From: Asterias rubens
Taxonomy: Eukaryota > Echinodermata > Asteroidea > Forcipulatida > Asteriidae
Assembly (NCBI RefSeq): GCF_902459465.1
Contig: NC_047082.1
Span: 11,902,545 to 11,966,544 of the forward strand
Direction of reading: 5' to 3'
Length of the DNA stretch: 64,000 bases
In this document: piece by piece, positions 15,801-25,309 of the stretch
Position numbering within the stretch: the first letter of the stretch is position 1
Layout of the letters: each line of letters starts with the position of its first letter
The notes under the pieces: generated by a model
What the model saw: the letters and a program-made list of their open reading frames with translations, nothing else
Databases searched by the model: none
What the model was told of the DNA's origin: nothing
Translations under genes and position numbers: made by a program

Positions 15801-18800
15801 AGTGGAAGCTGAAAACCTGAATTGCGAAGGACGCGTCTGCAGTGCCGGCCGCCAGTGGCAGCCAGCCCCATCGGCCCTCACATGACTATGGAGCCCGAGT
15901 TGCTGAATCCGTATACTGATATGTTGTTGATTTGTTTCAGATCATGTCTAAAGTAATGGAGATGTACCAGCCTAGTGCTGTTGTTCTACAATGCGGTGCA
16001 GACTCGCTCTCAGGGGACAGGCTGGGATGTTTCAACCTCACACTCAAAGGTAATATCAACACTAAATGGTTTCAAATCCCACTCCAGTTAATTTTTCTTT
16101 GTTTTTTACATCGACTCCAAAGTAATTTTTTGTTTTCTTCAGGTCACGTTAAAGGAACGTTACATAATTGGTTTTTGCTAACAAAACAGTTGCTGCAGTC
16201 TAAGCACTTTATGTAATCCACCATATACATAAACTGACAAACCTGTAGAAGTTTGAGATCAATCAGCCATCTGGGTCACAAGACAATAGTGAAAAACCGA
16301 TTACAAATTTTGCATTGCATCGATGCCAAAATAAAAATGAATAAAACGCTCACTGAGCGATAAACTCCAAACGCAAATTAGATTATTTATTTCTCATCAA
16401 ATATGACATTTCAGACAGAAATATTTCAAGGGATGTGTTCAACTGTCATCATCTTTAAACCGTGTAAGTTTCATGTAAATCTGTGATCGTTACGATTTTT
16501 GTTTCTTACCAATTCTGTAACGTTCCTTTAAGTGTGTTGAACTCATGAAACAGTACAACCTGCACAGTCAACATAGGGCTAGATGGCTCAGTTGCTAGAG
16601 TTGGTTCAAATCCAACTCAACAAAGTTATTTTTTCTTTGTTCTTTTTTCAATAAGACTGCCTTTGAAATAAACACCATTTATTTCTTCTTCAGGTCACGC
16701 TAAGTGTGTTGAATTCATGAAACAATACAATCTGCCATTGCTTCTTCTGGGCGGGGGTGGCTACACAATCCGCAACGTTGCTCGCTGTTGGACCTATGAG
16801 ACAGCCACTGCCCTAGGGGTCGAAATTGCAAATGGTGAGTAAAAACAAGAGTAGTAGAAATAGGCCTGGGCGACTAGTGAAGTTAACTATTCAACTAATC
16901 ACACCTCAAATAGTAGTCGCGACTATTCTTGAAGTAGTCGTGACTATTTGTCGTAGTAATATAATAATTTGGGGGGCTAATCGTCCTTACTCGCAGCTAA
17001 GAGCTGAATTGCGAAGGACGCGGCTACAACGTGTTCGAGAAGCAGGCATGCAAGGGCGCATTCAGCTGCCAGCCACATCAACCCATTATGACCACGAAGC
17101 ACAGCCAAGATCGAAAGTGTTTGATTTTTTCCTGAGGGAGGAAAACCGGATAGTCTGGAAAACCCTCGTGGCACAGCAGAGAACCAACGCACAACTCAAC
17201 TCACATATGGCCCAGACCGGGAATCGAACCAGGATCACCTTGGTGAGAGGTGAGCGCTTTACGCACAAGCCAACCGTGCCACCCTCTAGTAATCGCTAGA
17301 AGCTAAATTAACCAAGTAGTTGATAAATGGTAGTCGCGGCTTGACTCATGATTTATAAGTCGCGACTACGACACTTGTCGCACTAGTCGCCCAGCCGTTG
17401 ATTTCACCAAACTCTTCCCAACTTAGGAATTATCGTAGGACTTAGGTCGAGTTGAGTTCCCTATTCAATAATAATGATGATACGTTTATTCCATACTCTT
17501 GTTGAAAAAATTGTGAGAATTAAACAGTACATAGAAATGTAACAAAATCTAAACAATATAATCTTAAAGCAAATAATAAATAAATAACTAGGAATTAACT
17601 ATATACAAGAGAGGAGCGAGAGCATGAGGCTGTTAGAGTAAGGGTCCAATCTTTGTTACATTTAGTTTTAATTGTCAACTGTAATTGTTGTGTATGTATA
17701 CAGAGCTCCCGTATAACGACTACTTTGAGTATTTCGGACCAGATTTCAAACTTCATATCAGCCCATCAAACATGACCAACCAGAACACTGGGGACTACCT
17801 CGACAAAATCAAGTAAGTTTTGGTTTTTTTTGTTATCATTTCTTTGGCTACTTTTCCATAATCCCTAAACACGGTAGATCCTTTTTGAATCAAAGATCTA
17901 GGCCTTATTTTATAGAGCATGCAGAATATATTGCCTTACAAAGAGGGACTTTTGGGACACTTGGTGGCAGCAGACTTACCAGGTTAATCCATTGTTCTCT
18001 GTAATGTGCGCATGCTCAGAACTCTGTAAACAATGGAAATTTACCTGGTAAGTCTGCTGCCACCTAGCGCTCCAAAGTCTCCCATTGTCTGGTAAGGAAA
18101 TAGTAGCAAGTTGATGGTAGCTTGGTTGGTAATCATCATAATAATAATAATAATAATAATAATATCAAAGTCTTATTTAGCGCACGTATCTACCAAACAA
18201 GGTACTCAAGGCGCTGAGTATATACAAACTTTCAGAAAGATAGGTTATTGCAGTGATGAATTTTGAGACCCAATTAGTTAGCACCTTATAAGGGTTTACA
18301 AGGTGCTACGGCGCAACAACAGATAAATTGTGCACACTTGCAATACGATACTGTTAAGTATATATTCTGATTCTTCACATCATAGTTATGTGTGGAAATA
18401 TATGTTGTTGAATTGTATTGAATTGAATTTAATTGTATAGAATTGAATTGAATTGCAGCCTGTATGATGCGGTTCACTAATGTGTCTTGATCTTTCTATT
18501 TATAGACCGGTCCATTAAGCTCCGCCCCATTGCGTATTGACCAGTCACAACTCATTGCTCCACCCCCAAAAAGTCTGACAATATAAAGTCTGACATGCGT
18601 GTGCGTATGCTGGACGCGCCTGGCAGAGTTGTGGAGAATGGCATTGGAGAGGCTCACGCGTTCTTGCTCGTACATGTGCCGTGGGCGGAGCCTAATGGAT
18701 TGGTCTATTGGCCTTAATAGCATATATTCTGATTGTAAAGATCATCATTATATATGTTTTAAGAGATATGTGAAATTGAAATATATGTTATTGAATTGAA

Positions 18801-21800
18801 TTGCACTGAATTGAATTGAAATGAAATGAATTAATCAGGTTTGCATTTCCTCGTTTTGATTCTCTTTCCTGTTCTCTTCCCATTGTTTGTTTTTATTTTG
18901 TTGTACTGTTAAAATTGCCTAATTTATATTTATATTTCTACCTATATTTATACTTGTTAGAAACATTTTAGTTTACCCGTTTTAGTTATGTGTGTAAAGC
19001 ACTGTATATTCTGTCTTTTCTAATGGTTTAGTTGTTAGTCTTTGATAGGACCCATGGGAACTAGTATCTTGTGTATTTTCTAATGGTTAAATCATTACTT
19101 TTTCTTTGATAAGACCCATGGGAAACCAGTAGTTACCACTGACTGGGCCACCGAGTTGAAACAAAAAATACATGTATACACAAAGAAATAAATAATTATA
19201 AAGATAGAATGTTATTATGAGTAGAATTAAGTAACATCATGATAGGCCTAGAGTTAAGCAGATGCCATGGTCTTTATTGCTCGAGTCTTGTCCTTGGTGC
19301 CTCTTCAGAAATTGCCCTTGGACATAAAGATTTTCCAATTGGAGTTGCCCTTTTCTAAATAAACAAATGGGACCTCTCTCAAAGCTGAAATTCCATGCCT
19401 GACATATTTCTAAACCTCATTCCCAAAACAGAACAAGGTTGTATGAGAACATGCGTATGATCCCACACGCCCCCGGCGTTCAGATCCAGCCCATGATGGA
19501 GGACGCTCTCCACGACGACAGCGATAACGACGAGGACGACCAGCCCGATAAGCGCGTGTCCATCATGTCACGGGATAAACGCATCGCTTGCGACGAGGAG
19601 TTCTCCGATAGTGAAGACGAAGGAGAAGGCGGACGTCGAGACATCAGGACCCATCGACGTAAGAAGGCTCGCCCTGAGCAAGACATGCAAGCTAAGGACG
19701 CCGCTGAAAAAAGTAAGACCACGTCATAATTCATCTTCAATCAAACTGTTTTTGGGTTTGAACAAAGAGAGATTGATTGGAGAGGGGCTTGAACCAATAA
19801 CCTCTAACTTAGCGTACCGGCGCTCTACCAACTGAGCTAGCCCTATGTTGGCGGTTCCCCTATTAGTTAATTATTCTGGGGGGTGCCAGTCACAAGCCCT
19901 ATAATCATTAACTGCTGTTTTTCTTTGCTCAAACCCAAAACTCTTTAAAACTTACTAGTAGGTTTCCCTTGTGGTTTACAGGCATGTGAGACTTCTTGTT
20001 TTCAGCTGATTTCCTTTTGGGGTTTTGATTTTCCTCTTTTTTTCTTCACTTTCTGTGTACAAAAGTATGGAATATTCTCTATTTCTCTTTTTTTCTGTCC
20101 CAGTTTTCTCTTTTTTTCTCTTTTTCATGGAAAGTAACTCACATGCATGGGTATATTACTTTTAAAAAAACTGGGTATATTACTTCAAAAAAACTGGAAG
20201 CCATAGTACATGTTCAATTCCATAGAGCTGCTTATGTTGCTTTTAACGACTTTCTGCTTAGCAAAAATTAGCAGGAGACCAGTCACGGATGGTACATTGG
20301 GAAATGGTATTTTGGCTGGGAAACTAATATGTGTGTGTGTAGCAGTTGTCGCGTAGCTGACATTGTCAGTTCTGTTTCTGCCGTTTTTACTATTCTTCCA
20401 GTCAGCTCTGTCCATTCCTTTTTTGACAGAAGTCTTAGGTAGTCCAACCCAGTGTTGTGCTGTGGTAAACTTATAAAATTGTGGTGAACAAATAAACAAA
20501 CAAGTATTATTTATATTTTAAATGGCAGTGGATACTACTGGTAATTACTCAAAATAATTATGAGCATAAAACCTTACTTGGTAACGAGTAATGGGGAGAG
20601 GTTGGTAGTATAAAACATTGTGAGTAACGGCTCCCTCCGAAGTGGAGTGATTTTGAGAATTCAGATTTAGAATTTGAGGTCTCGAAATCAAGCATCTGAA
20701 AGCACACAACTTCGTGTGACAAGGGTGTTTTTCTTTCATTAATATCTCGCAACTTCGTCGACAGATTGAGCGCAAATTTTCACAGGTTTGTTATTTTATG
20801 CATATGTTGAGATACAGCAAGTGAGAAGACTGGACTTTGACAATTACCAATAGTGTCCAGTGTCTTTAAATGTGACATCCAATTTGCTTGAATTCTTGAT
20901 GTTGATTCGTGATGGGTTTACTTGATTTGAAAAGGTGCAGAGGCTCGTAAAGAGAGAGATGAAGCAGCCAGTAAAGAGAAGGCAGCTAGTACTGCTGCAG
21001 AGGCAGAACCTATGGAGACTGCCAACACTGATGCAGCTGCTAAAGGGTAGGTTTATATAGTTAGACTGGTCCCTGAGGATAAAGACAGGCACTGGGCCCA
21101 ATTTCATGGCTCTGCTAACCGTCAAATTCTGTTCTTATGATCACCATTCACTGCTTACGTGCAAGCACAGAATTTCTGTTCTAGCTGTGTGAGGACAGAA
21201 TGCCTAGTAACGTGGAGTAGCACAAGCCACAATTCCATGCTAACCCTTGAAATACACTTGATGTAAGCGGGGAATTCCCCGCTTCCGTAAGCGCCGATTC
21301 TTTGCTTACTTTTAAAAGCAGAGCCATGTAATTGGGCACTGGTCTTAAAGGCCCAATGATTTCATTGGATACATTGATTTCATTGTGCTGTGACGTAAGC
21401 TTTCCATCCATGCTATGATAGGTCCGAGGTGTTGTAGTTTGTCAGCTTGCACTATTGATCGTCTACATGCAGCGTATTTTGCATTTTTAATGATGTGTAC
21501 ATCGTTCACTTAGTGATATGTGTACACAGTGTGTGAATTTACTGTGAATTTCGATGTGAAATTAATGCAAGGTCAAAGGTACATCTGACCATCTGGTCAG
21601 GATGGTATCTGGCGTTAATCTCGAGCCTCGAAGTGTGACGTCATTCGCTCTGGCAAATGTATAGAATACACAGAACCAGTGGCATACCCAATTGTTCCAG
21701 TTCAACTTTGGTTACAATTTGCAGGGTTATTTAATTCAACAGTGTGACATTTTGATGCATTTTAATTTCAACTGTGTTACATTTTGAAGCATTTTAGCAG

Positions 21801-22105
21801 GGTTTTAATTTTAGCAGGGTTTTAATTTCAACTGTGTTACATTTTGAAACAATTAATTAGCAGGGTGGCTAGAAAACAAATGTAATGTTTTTGTATTTTC
21901 TCCACCTAAATACAACAGGGGTGAGGCTGAGAAACCGGTGCCCGACGCCCAGAAGTCCACAGAGAGTAAAGAAGACAAACCCGCTCCCGCTGCCAAACCA
22001 GATCTGGCTGCCCCTAAGGAAGATGCCCCCAGTGCGCCCGTTGCCCAAGCTGTTGTACTGCCCACAGCTCCTGCCCCATCAACAGAAGAAAAGATGGAGC
22101 ATTGA
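9794..22105 (+). CDS. HDAC1: Class I histone deacetylase, HDAC1/2 type (complete)
   Basis: Twelve coding exons join in phase to 552 residues: 9794-9839, 11605-11717, 12259-12376, 13604-13817, 14746-14887, 15659-15751, 15941-16049, 16694-16834, 17704-17812, 19432-19712, 20941-21046, 21919-22105. The enzyme is a zinc-dependent lysine deacetylase of nuclear corepressor complexes (Sin3, NuRD and CoREST in known animals). Catalytic features are intact: GGLHHAKK with His139/His140, [14 protein letters not shown] with the zinc ligands Asp175/His177, and [14 protein letters not shown] with the active-site Tyr. The start [16 protein letters not shown] is one residue shorter than human HDAC1. After about residue 375 comes an acidic region ([25 protein letters not shown]), then a low-complexity K/E/A/P tail ending EEKMEH. 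This tail is less conserved, so HDAC1 versus HDAC2 cannot be separated; a single pre-duplication gene is likely. The AATAAA at 22688 suits as a poly(A) signal. Confidence 0.97.
9840..11604 (+). other. HDAC1 intron 1
   Basis: No exon or clear transposon is seen. A short GACAACAAGCTGACAAC-type tandem lies near 11275-11340, just before exon 2. Confidence 0.6.
11605..11717 (+). CDS. HDAC1: HDAC1 exon 2
   Basis: The acceptor TTGCAG ends at 11604 and the donor GTAAGT starts at 11718. It encodes [13 protein letters not shown], which is nearly invariant in class I enzymes. Confidence 0.96.
12095..12212. mobile_element. Partial TAGGAT-palindrome element
   Basis: It ends in GTTAGGAAGAGTTTGGTGA followed by TATCGACGGCTG. 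The same sequence terminates better copies at 28975-29141, 38568-38745 and 60575-60740. Confidence 0.7.
12259..12376 (+). CDS. HDAC1: HDAC1 exon 3
   Basis: The acceptor ATGCAG ends at 12258 and the donor GTAAGT starts at 12377. It encodes [16 protein letters not shown] and RPDNMSEY and leaves one base of the Phe93 codon. Confidence 0.96.
12510..12782 (-). mobile_element. TTAA element, family A (truncated)
   Basis: It starts with TTAAAGGCAGTGGACACTAT, the right terminus inverted, and breaks off near the CAACTTTG module; the other end is missing. Confidence 0.9.
13090..13170. repeat. Perfect 39-bp hairpin
   Basis: Arms 13090-13128 and 13132-13170 are exact inverses around a 3-base loop. Part of the left arm (TACCATTGCACGCTG) is repeated just upstream at about 13060-13074, as if the fold-back arose from a direct copy. 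Confidence 0.95.
13346..13497. mobile_element. Fold-back element with 60-70 bp arms
   Basis: The arms begin AATGAATGTTT and end AACATTCATT and are inverses of each other with a few mismatches. The loop region reads CTCGGCTCCGCCTCG. It shares the GTGCAATGGT string with the hairpin at 13090 and ends 106 bases before exon 4. Confidence 0.88.
13604..13817 (+). CDS. HDAC1: HDAC1 exon 4 (His139/His140)
   Basis: The acceptor TTACAG ends at 13603 and the donor GTAAGT starts at 13818. It encodes [12 protein letters not shown] and [19 protein letters not shown]. Confidence 0.97.
13878..14001. mobile_element. Small inverted-repeat element
   Basis: GTAAACTGGCGGGTACAACC on the left is mirrored by GGTTGTATCCGCAAGTTTAC on the right, inside longer imperfect arms (AGGAACAAACTAT against ATAGTTTCTTCCT). 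It is in HDAC1 intron 4. Confidence 0.8.
14560..14700 (+). repeat. Dispersed repeat fragment
   Basis: It ends GCCACCATGCAAAGCTTCAA followed by ATCCTAC. Related sequence occurs at about 35700-35940, 40330-40400 and 58040-58130. It contains ACTCAAAAGAGATTTC and AACCGAAG-like strings. The family is not recognised. Confidence 0.6.
14746..14887 (+). CDS. HDAC1: HDAC1 exon 5 (zinc ligands)
   Basis: The acceptor GTCAG follows a long T/C tract and ends at 14745; the donor GTGAGT starts at 14888. It encodes [18 protein letters not shown] and [14 protein letters not shown]. Confidence 0.97.
14888..15658 (+). other. HDAC1 intron 5
   Basis: No exon or recognised repeat is seen. A short motif (TAATGCGACTGACC and variants) recurs three or four times between 15120 and 15540. 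Confidence 0.5.
15659..15751 (+). CDS. HDAC1: HDAC1 exon 6
   Basis: The acceptor AATAG ends at 15658 and the donor GTAAGT starts at 15752. It encodes [19 protein letters not shown] and [11 protein letters not shown]. Confidence 0.96.
15941..16049 (+). CDS. HDAC1: HDAC1 exon 7
   Basis: The acceptor TTTCAG ends at 15940 and the donor GTAATA starts at 16050. It encodes [20 protein letters not shown], which includes the active-site Asp of the SDSLSGD-type motif (here ADSLSGD). Confidence 0.97.
16136..16564 (+). pseudogene. Duplicated 5' piece of HDAC1 exon 8, split by a TTAA element
   Basis: TTCTTCAGGTCACG (16136-16148) and GTGTGTTGAACTCATGAAAC (from 16532) are the two parts of a copy of the acceptor and first roughly 45 bases of the true exon 8 at 16694. 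Rejoined across the element they would read through the same first codons (GHxKCVE then LMKQYN). The copy diverges after the CAACCTG string and has no donor, so it is a relic. Confidence 0.85.
16149..16531 (+). mobile_element. TTAA element, family C, inside the duplicated exon piece
   Basis: TTAA at 16149-16152 and 16528-16531 flanks inverted ends AAAGGAACGTTAC and GTAACGTTCCTTT. It matches the element at 4110. The target TTAA came from the GTTAAG of the exon copy (GCTAAG in the true exon). Confidence 0.93.
16572..16650 (+). mobile_element. Internally deleted tRNA-like SINE
   Basis: GGGCTAGATGGCTCAGTTG (box A region) is joined directly to TTGGTTCAAATCCAA (box B region) and is followed by a T-rich tail. 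It resembles the SINEs at 19748 and 46184 without the anticodon part. Confidence 0.65.
16694..16834 (+). CDS. HDAC1: HDAC1 exon 8
   Basis: The acceptor CTTCAG ends at 16693 and the donor GTGAGT starts at 16835. It encodes [12 protein letters not shown] and [20 protein letters not shown] with the active-site Tyr. Confidence 0.97.
16866..17394. mobile_element. Inverted-repeat element CTGGGCGACTAGTG with nested SINE
   Basis: CTGGGCGACTAGTG at 16866 is mirrored by CACTAGTCGCCCAG at 17381-17394. Internal GTAGTCGCGACTA motifs repeat in both halves. The centre (about 16985-17290) is a tRNA-derived SINE on the - strand. Confidence 0.8.
16985..17290 (-). mobile_element. tRNA-derived SINE
   Basis: Read on the - strand it starts GGTGGCACGGTTGGCTTGTG (box A like), continues to GGTTCGATTCCCGG (box B) and ends with CGCGTCCTTCGCAATTCAG. 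A tail fragment of the same family is at about 15815-15900. A 157-residue open frame across it is accidental. Confidence 0.8.
17704..17812 (+). CDS. HDAC1: HDAC1 exon 9
   Basis: The acceptor ATACAG ends at 17703 and the donor GTAAGT starts at 17813. It encodes [20 protein letters not shown] and SNMTNQNT. Confidence 0.97.
17945..18083. mobile_element. Inverted-repeat element, about 40-bp arms
   Basis: GGTGGCAGCAGACTTACCAG is mirrored by CTGGTAAGTCTGCTGCCACC, extended imperfectly on both sides (GGGACTTT against AAAGTCTCCC). It lies in HDAC1 intron 9. Confidence 0.85.
18128..18310. repeat. Dispersed repeat with (ATA)n edge
   Basis: It contains TTTAGCGCACGTATCTACC, AAGGTACTCAAGGCGC and AAGGTGCTACGGCGC. 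The same sequence, longer, is at about 57686-58030. A LINE 3' end is a likely source. Confidence 0.65.
18503..18707. mobile_element. Inverted-repeat element, about 25-bp ends
   Basis: TAGACCGGTCCATTAAGCTC at the left is mirrored by GAGCCTAATGGATTGGTCTA at the right, with CGCCC/GGGCG continuing inward. It is GC-rich inside an AT-rich intron. Confidence 0.82.
19432..19712 (+). CDS. HDAC1: HDAC1 exon 10 (acidic region)
   Basis: The acceptor AACAG ends at 19431 and the donor GTAAGA starts at 19713. It encodes [38 protein letters not shown] and a basic [12 protein letters not shown] stretch. The acidic serines are typical CK2-type phosphorylation sites in HDAC1/2 (family knowledge). Confidence 0.96.
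19748..19858 (-). mobile_element. tRNA-Lys-like SINE
   Basis: Read on the - strand: GGGCTAGCTCAGTTGGTAGA (box A), GGTTCAAGCCC (box B), then a TCTTTGTTCAAACCC tail. The copy at 46184-46285 shares head and tail. The acceptor stem does not close, so this is not a functional tRNA. Confidence 0.85.
20518..20869 (-). mobile_element. TTAA element, family A (full, inverted)
   Basis: TTAA is at 20518-20521 and 20866-20869, with the inverted termini of the family. It ends 71 bases before HDAC1 exon 11. Confidence 0.92.
20941..21046 (+). CDS. HDAC1: HDAC1 exon 11 (K/E/A-rich tail)
   Basis: The acceptor GTGCAG ends at 20940 and the donor GTAGGT starts at 21047. It encodes [17 protein letters not shown] and a short PMETAN segment. 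It was placed by phase and splice sites; similarity is low because the tail varies in the family. Confidence 0.82.
21094..21340. mobile_element. GGGCCCAATTTCAT-type element
   Basis: GGGCCCAATTTCATGGCTCT and the inverse AGAGCCATGTAATTGGGC bound about 245 bp. It is closest to the copy at 5768-5998 (shared AAGCGGGGAAT string). Confidence 0.85.
21919..22105 (+). CDS. HDAC1: HDAC1 exon 12 (end)
   Basis: The acceptor CAACAG ends at 21918. A Pro/Ala/Lys/Glu-rich tail of 61 codons ends EEKMEH with TGA at 22103-22105. An antisense open frame over it is a shadow. Confidence 0.85.
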
Positions 22106-22720
22106 GATAGAGGGAAACTGAAGACGTTGTCTTCAGGGTCCAAGTTCATAAAGCCGTAAAGCAGAAAATATTGCTTGGCAAATTTATTTGCTGTGCTAAA
22201 ATTGAGCGGGGCACCAGTTGTAACAATGTAAACTTTATGGGACTGCGGATGGTAACCAGTTTCTGTTGAGCGAGATTTTCCTATGCTTAGCAAGTTTTTA
22301 TGCTTACAGGCTTTGTGAAGTTGTCCCCGGGATGTAATTTTTAGTTTATATGGGATATGGATTGCCTCTGAGAAGGTCACTTTGATAGTAGAAGGTTCTT
22401 GACTACCGTCTCTTGAAAACAACCTGGGGTGGGGGTGGGGGGGGGGGGCGCTAGGTGCGGACTACAATAGTTGTCCACCTCTCCCACATGATTACACTGT
22501 CAATTTTTTTAGGTTTCTACCCGATTTCAGGATTTTCTCAAAATCTCCTTGGGCTTTTAAATATTTTTGAAAGAAGCATTTAGCAGTCACCAAAGGGAGC
22601 CAGAAATAGACCACATTGTGTCCAAACCCTGTAGCTTTGTATGTCTGTATTGTAAACCTTGTAAAATCTGGGGAGTTCCCTATCTACAATAAAAAGAACC
22701 TAGGCTTGCAAGCCTTTTTT
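22106..22720 (+). other. HDAC1 3' UTR with poly(A) signal
   Basis: AATAAA at 22688-22693 is the first good signal after the stop. A degraded GGCCCAATTTCAT-type element occupies about 22137-22330, and a G-rich tract is at 22424-22449. Confidence 0.6.
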
Positions 22721-23057
22721 AAAGGAATTTTTACATCAGTCAAATGTCCTCCGCAAACTGTGTTATGATTTGCTCGTTATCGGTTTAACACAACAGTTTA
22801 AAGACCTAGAGTGAATTCCTACACCAAATTATACACAGTATTAATTCTTTTGTATCTGTTCTTTGAACCTGTTTATTTTGTATGGAATTGTGGAGGACTT
22901 TCTCCTTAAGAGTGTGGTTTGGGGGGGGGGGTCCTGGGTCTGGCAGTGTTAACATTTCTTTTGGAGATGTACTATATTTACTATTTATGAACATGTACAT
23001 GCATTTTTATGTTTTTTTCTTTTTCCGTGGATAGAAATGCAGTCGGTTGTTTATTGT

Positions 23058-23425
23058 TATGTAGCATTGAAAGGATTTGGGTACTTTTTGTAGTGCACAA
23101 AAACACAATTTCCACAGATTTACTTTAAACTTACATTGAAGATAATGATGGTAGAAAGCTTCCCTTTAAAAATATAACTTGCTAGGGTGCTGTAGTTTTT
23201 GAGAAATGAGTAAAACAAGTCCCAAAAATAATTTTTGTCTCGGTGAGACAAATACTATTTTCGCATGTAAAAATGTATTAACGAGTTACGGTAGAATACA
23301 ATAACTGGTAAATACATGTACCTTTTACATGCTAAAACTGACACAAAAACTAATTTTGTGACATTAAATCTGTAGACATTGTGTTTTTTGTTACAAAAAG
23401 TACCCAGACCCTTTAAGTTGAGGAT
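23058..23425. mobile_element. TTAA-type element, family D
   Basis: The inverted ends are AAAGGATTTGGGTACTTTTTG and CAAAAAGTACCCAGACCCTT followed by TAAG. Related partial copies are at 37010-37066 and about 39640-39830. It carries a TCTCGGTGAGACAAA palindrome near the centre. Confidence 0.78.
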
Positions 23426-23924
23426 TGTCTTCTTCTTTTTTCCCACTAAATTTAGAACAGACAAGTGTAGATTTATCCAATAACTTTAGGTTATTTTTTT
23501 GTAACTTGTCACTCAACCGTTAGGGTCTAATTCTTGAATACTGTGTATAACATCTGACGTCACACTTCGAGGCTCGTGAATAACGCCAGAGACCTGCCTC
23601 GTTTTTTGTCTGGTTAAGCCTGGGTCATACCTCATGCGAATGCTTCGTACAAAATTTCGTACAAAGTTTCTTGCGTCACAAAAGAAAGAAAAAAAAGGGC
23701 AAACCGATTATTGCGTCACCAAATATCGCATTCGCAGGAAGTATTAACCCTGCCTTAAACAACGATTTAATCTAAATCTCTCTTATGTTTTGTTTACTTG
23801 GATTTGTAGTTATGATGAATGCGTAAAATGGACGCTACAGTTACGTGTCATGTCTCTGCAGATTTCCAAATCTGCACTATAATCATGGGTACACATAACA
23901 GAAACTGGGTAACTGGGTAACAAA

Positions 23925-24314
23925 TTAAAGGAACACGTTGCCTTGGATCGGTCGAGTTGGTCTTTGAAATGCGTTTGTAACCGTTTGTTATAAAATGCAT
24001 ATGGTTAGAAAGATTTTTAAAAAGTAGAATACAATGATCCACACACATTTGCCTCGAAATTACATGGTTTTCCTTTGACTTCGCGAACTAACACGGTTGG
24101 GCATTTATGGAAGTCAAAATTTGACTCCCATAAATGCCCAACCGTGTTTTTAGCTGAGGTAAAAGGAAAACCACGCAGTTTCGAGTGATACTTGTATGGA
24201 TCATTATATTCTACTTTTAAAATTTCTTTCTAATCATTATGCATTCTATAACAAACGGTTACAAACGCTTTTCAAAGACTAACTCGACTGATCCAAGGCA
24301 ACGTGTTCATTTAA
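23925..24314. mobile_element. TTAA element, family E (near-complete palindrome)
   Basis: TTAA at 23925-23928 and 24311-24314; arms GGAACACGTTGCCTTGGATC and GATCCAAGGCAACGTGTTC. The inverted symmetry continues through TTGTAACCGTTTGTTATA to a central palindrome ending CATAAATGCCCAACCGTG. A one-arm copy is at 36606-36690. Confidence 0.9.
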
Positions 24315-24579
24315 TCAATATTTACGTGAACTGTATTGCTTTATTCACTGTTTAACGGTATCTGTGGATAAATGGCGCTGTTCTTAAAAGAGCGTCACAT
24401 GAACTGGATACAGAGTAGAATTAAGATGTTCAACATTTTCATTTTTTTTCTATTAATAAATTTCTGTTCAACCATGAATGTTTCACAGGGGTAGCTAAAT
24501 AATAAAAACTTTTTTTAAACTACACAAACTTTTTAGAGATTGTCTTGTGGTCATTTGCGGACTGGTGTTTGAGTCATGT

Positions 24580-24847
24580 ATTTTGTGGTGATAGTCATTT
24601 GGGAGGCTAATCATCTGTAGGGAGTCGAGGGCTTCAGAGCAGCAAACTCAAGTTCTGGTGGTTAATATGTAAGTCATCCGATCGTGTGTGGGTTCGAGTC
24701 CCGATCACGACACTTGTAATGTAGTCTTTAGCAAGATGCTTTACAATAATTGCTATCATGGGTACCTGAGAGGGTAGAGGTCTACATTGTGTTTGAAAAA
24801 GCACTAGGGCAGCATGTGGTTGCGTAATAATAATAAATAATAATAAG
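24580..24847 (+). mobile_element. tRNA-derived SINE
   Basis: The box B string GTGGGTTCGAGTCCCGATC (24687-24705) follows a TGGGAGGCTAATCATCTG head and is followed by a 130-bp body and an ATAATAATAA tail. Fragments of the same family are at 1-32 and about 38390-38530 (GGGTGGGTTTGAGTCCCAGG). Confidence 0.75.
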
Positions 24848-25309
24848 ACTTGTAATGCGCACTTACACCCTGCTTGGTGTTCAAGGCGCACTAAAAACCA
24901 GAAAACAAACAAAAGAAAAACAGACACAACAAAAATTAGTCCTTGGAAAACCTGTAACATAAGTTTTGAGAAGAGATTTGAATGTTGTGGTACAAAGCCA
25001 AGTTCTATTAATAAGATTAAGTGGTAGAGAGTTCCAGATGCGTGGCGCAGCTGAAGAAAAAGACCTGTCACCCCATGAGTGTCGAGACTTGGGTTCAATG
25101 AGAAGAAGCATGGAACTTGATCGAAGATTCCTTGATGGAGTGTAAACTTGAAGCAGTTCAGAAATATAGTGGGGAGCCTTGCCATTATTGTGCTTTGTGG
25201 ACAATGGCATCAGCTTGAAGATGATTTGTGTACTCCCCAGGGAGCTGAATTGAGACATTTTTGCCTCTTCCTGATGGAAAAAGTAGCCGTTATGTGCTGC
25301 TTCACGCAT
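24848..25309 (-). mobile_element. LINE 3' end with reverse-transcriptase C-terminus (5'-truncated)
   Basis: The - strand frame (24881-25309) reads GKAPHYISELLQVYTPSRN, LRSSSMLLLIEP, WGDRSFSSAAPRIWNSLPLN and TTFKSLLKTYV. This is the usual C-terminal end of CR1/L2-like LINE reverse transcriptases, followed by a GCGCCTTGAACACCAAGCAG 3' end and an ATTATT tail. The catalytic domain is absent. A + strand relative without the coding part is at 43385-43625. Confidence 0.85.

Noticed and set aside
16826..17299. 157-residue frame in HDAC1 intron 8
   Set aside because: It covers the nested SINE; the peptide [11 protein letters not shown] is the translation of the inverted box B.
19790..19855. Functional tRNA gene on the - strand
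   Set aside because: Box A and box B are good, but the acceptor stem and anticodon arm do not pair and a SINE tail follows.
21853..22422. 189-residue antisense frame over the HDAC1 end
   Set aside because: It is a shadow of the GC-rich, proline/alanine-coding last exon; splice phase and stop on the + strand explain the region.
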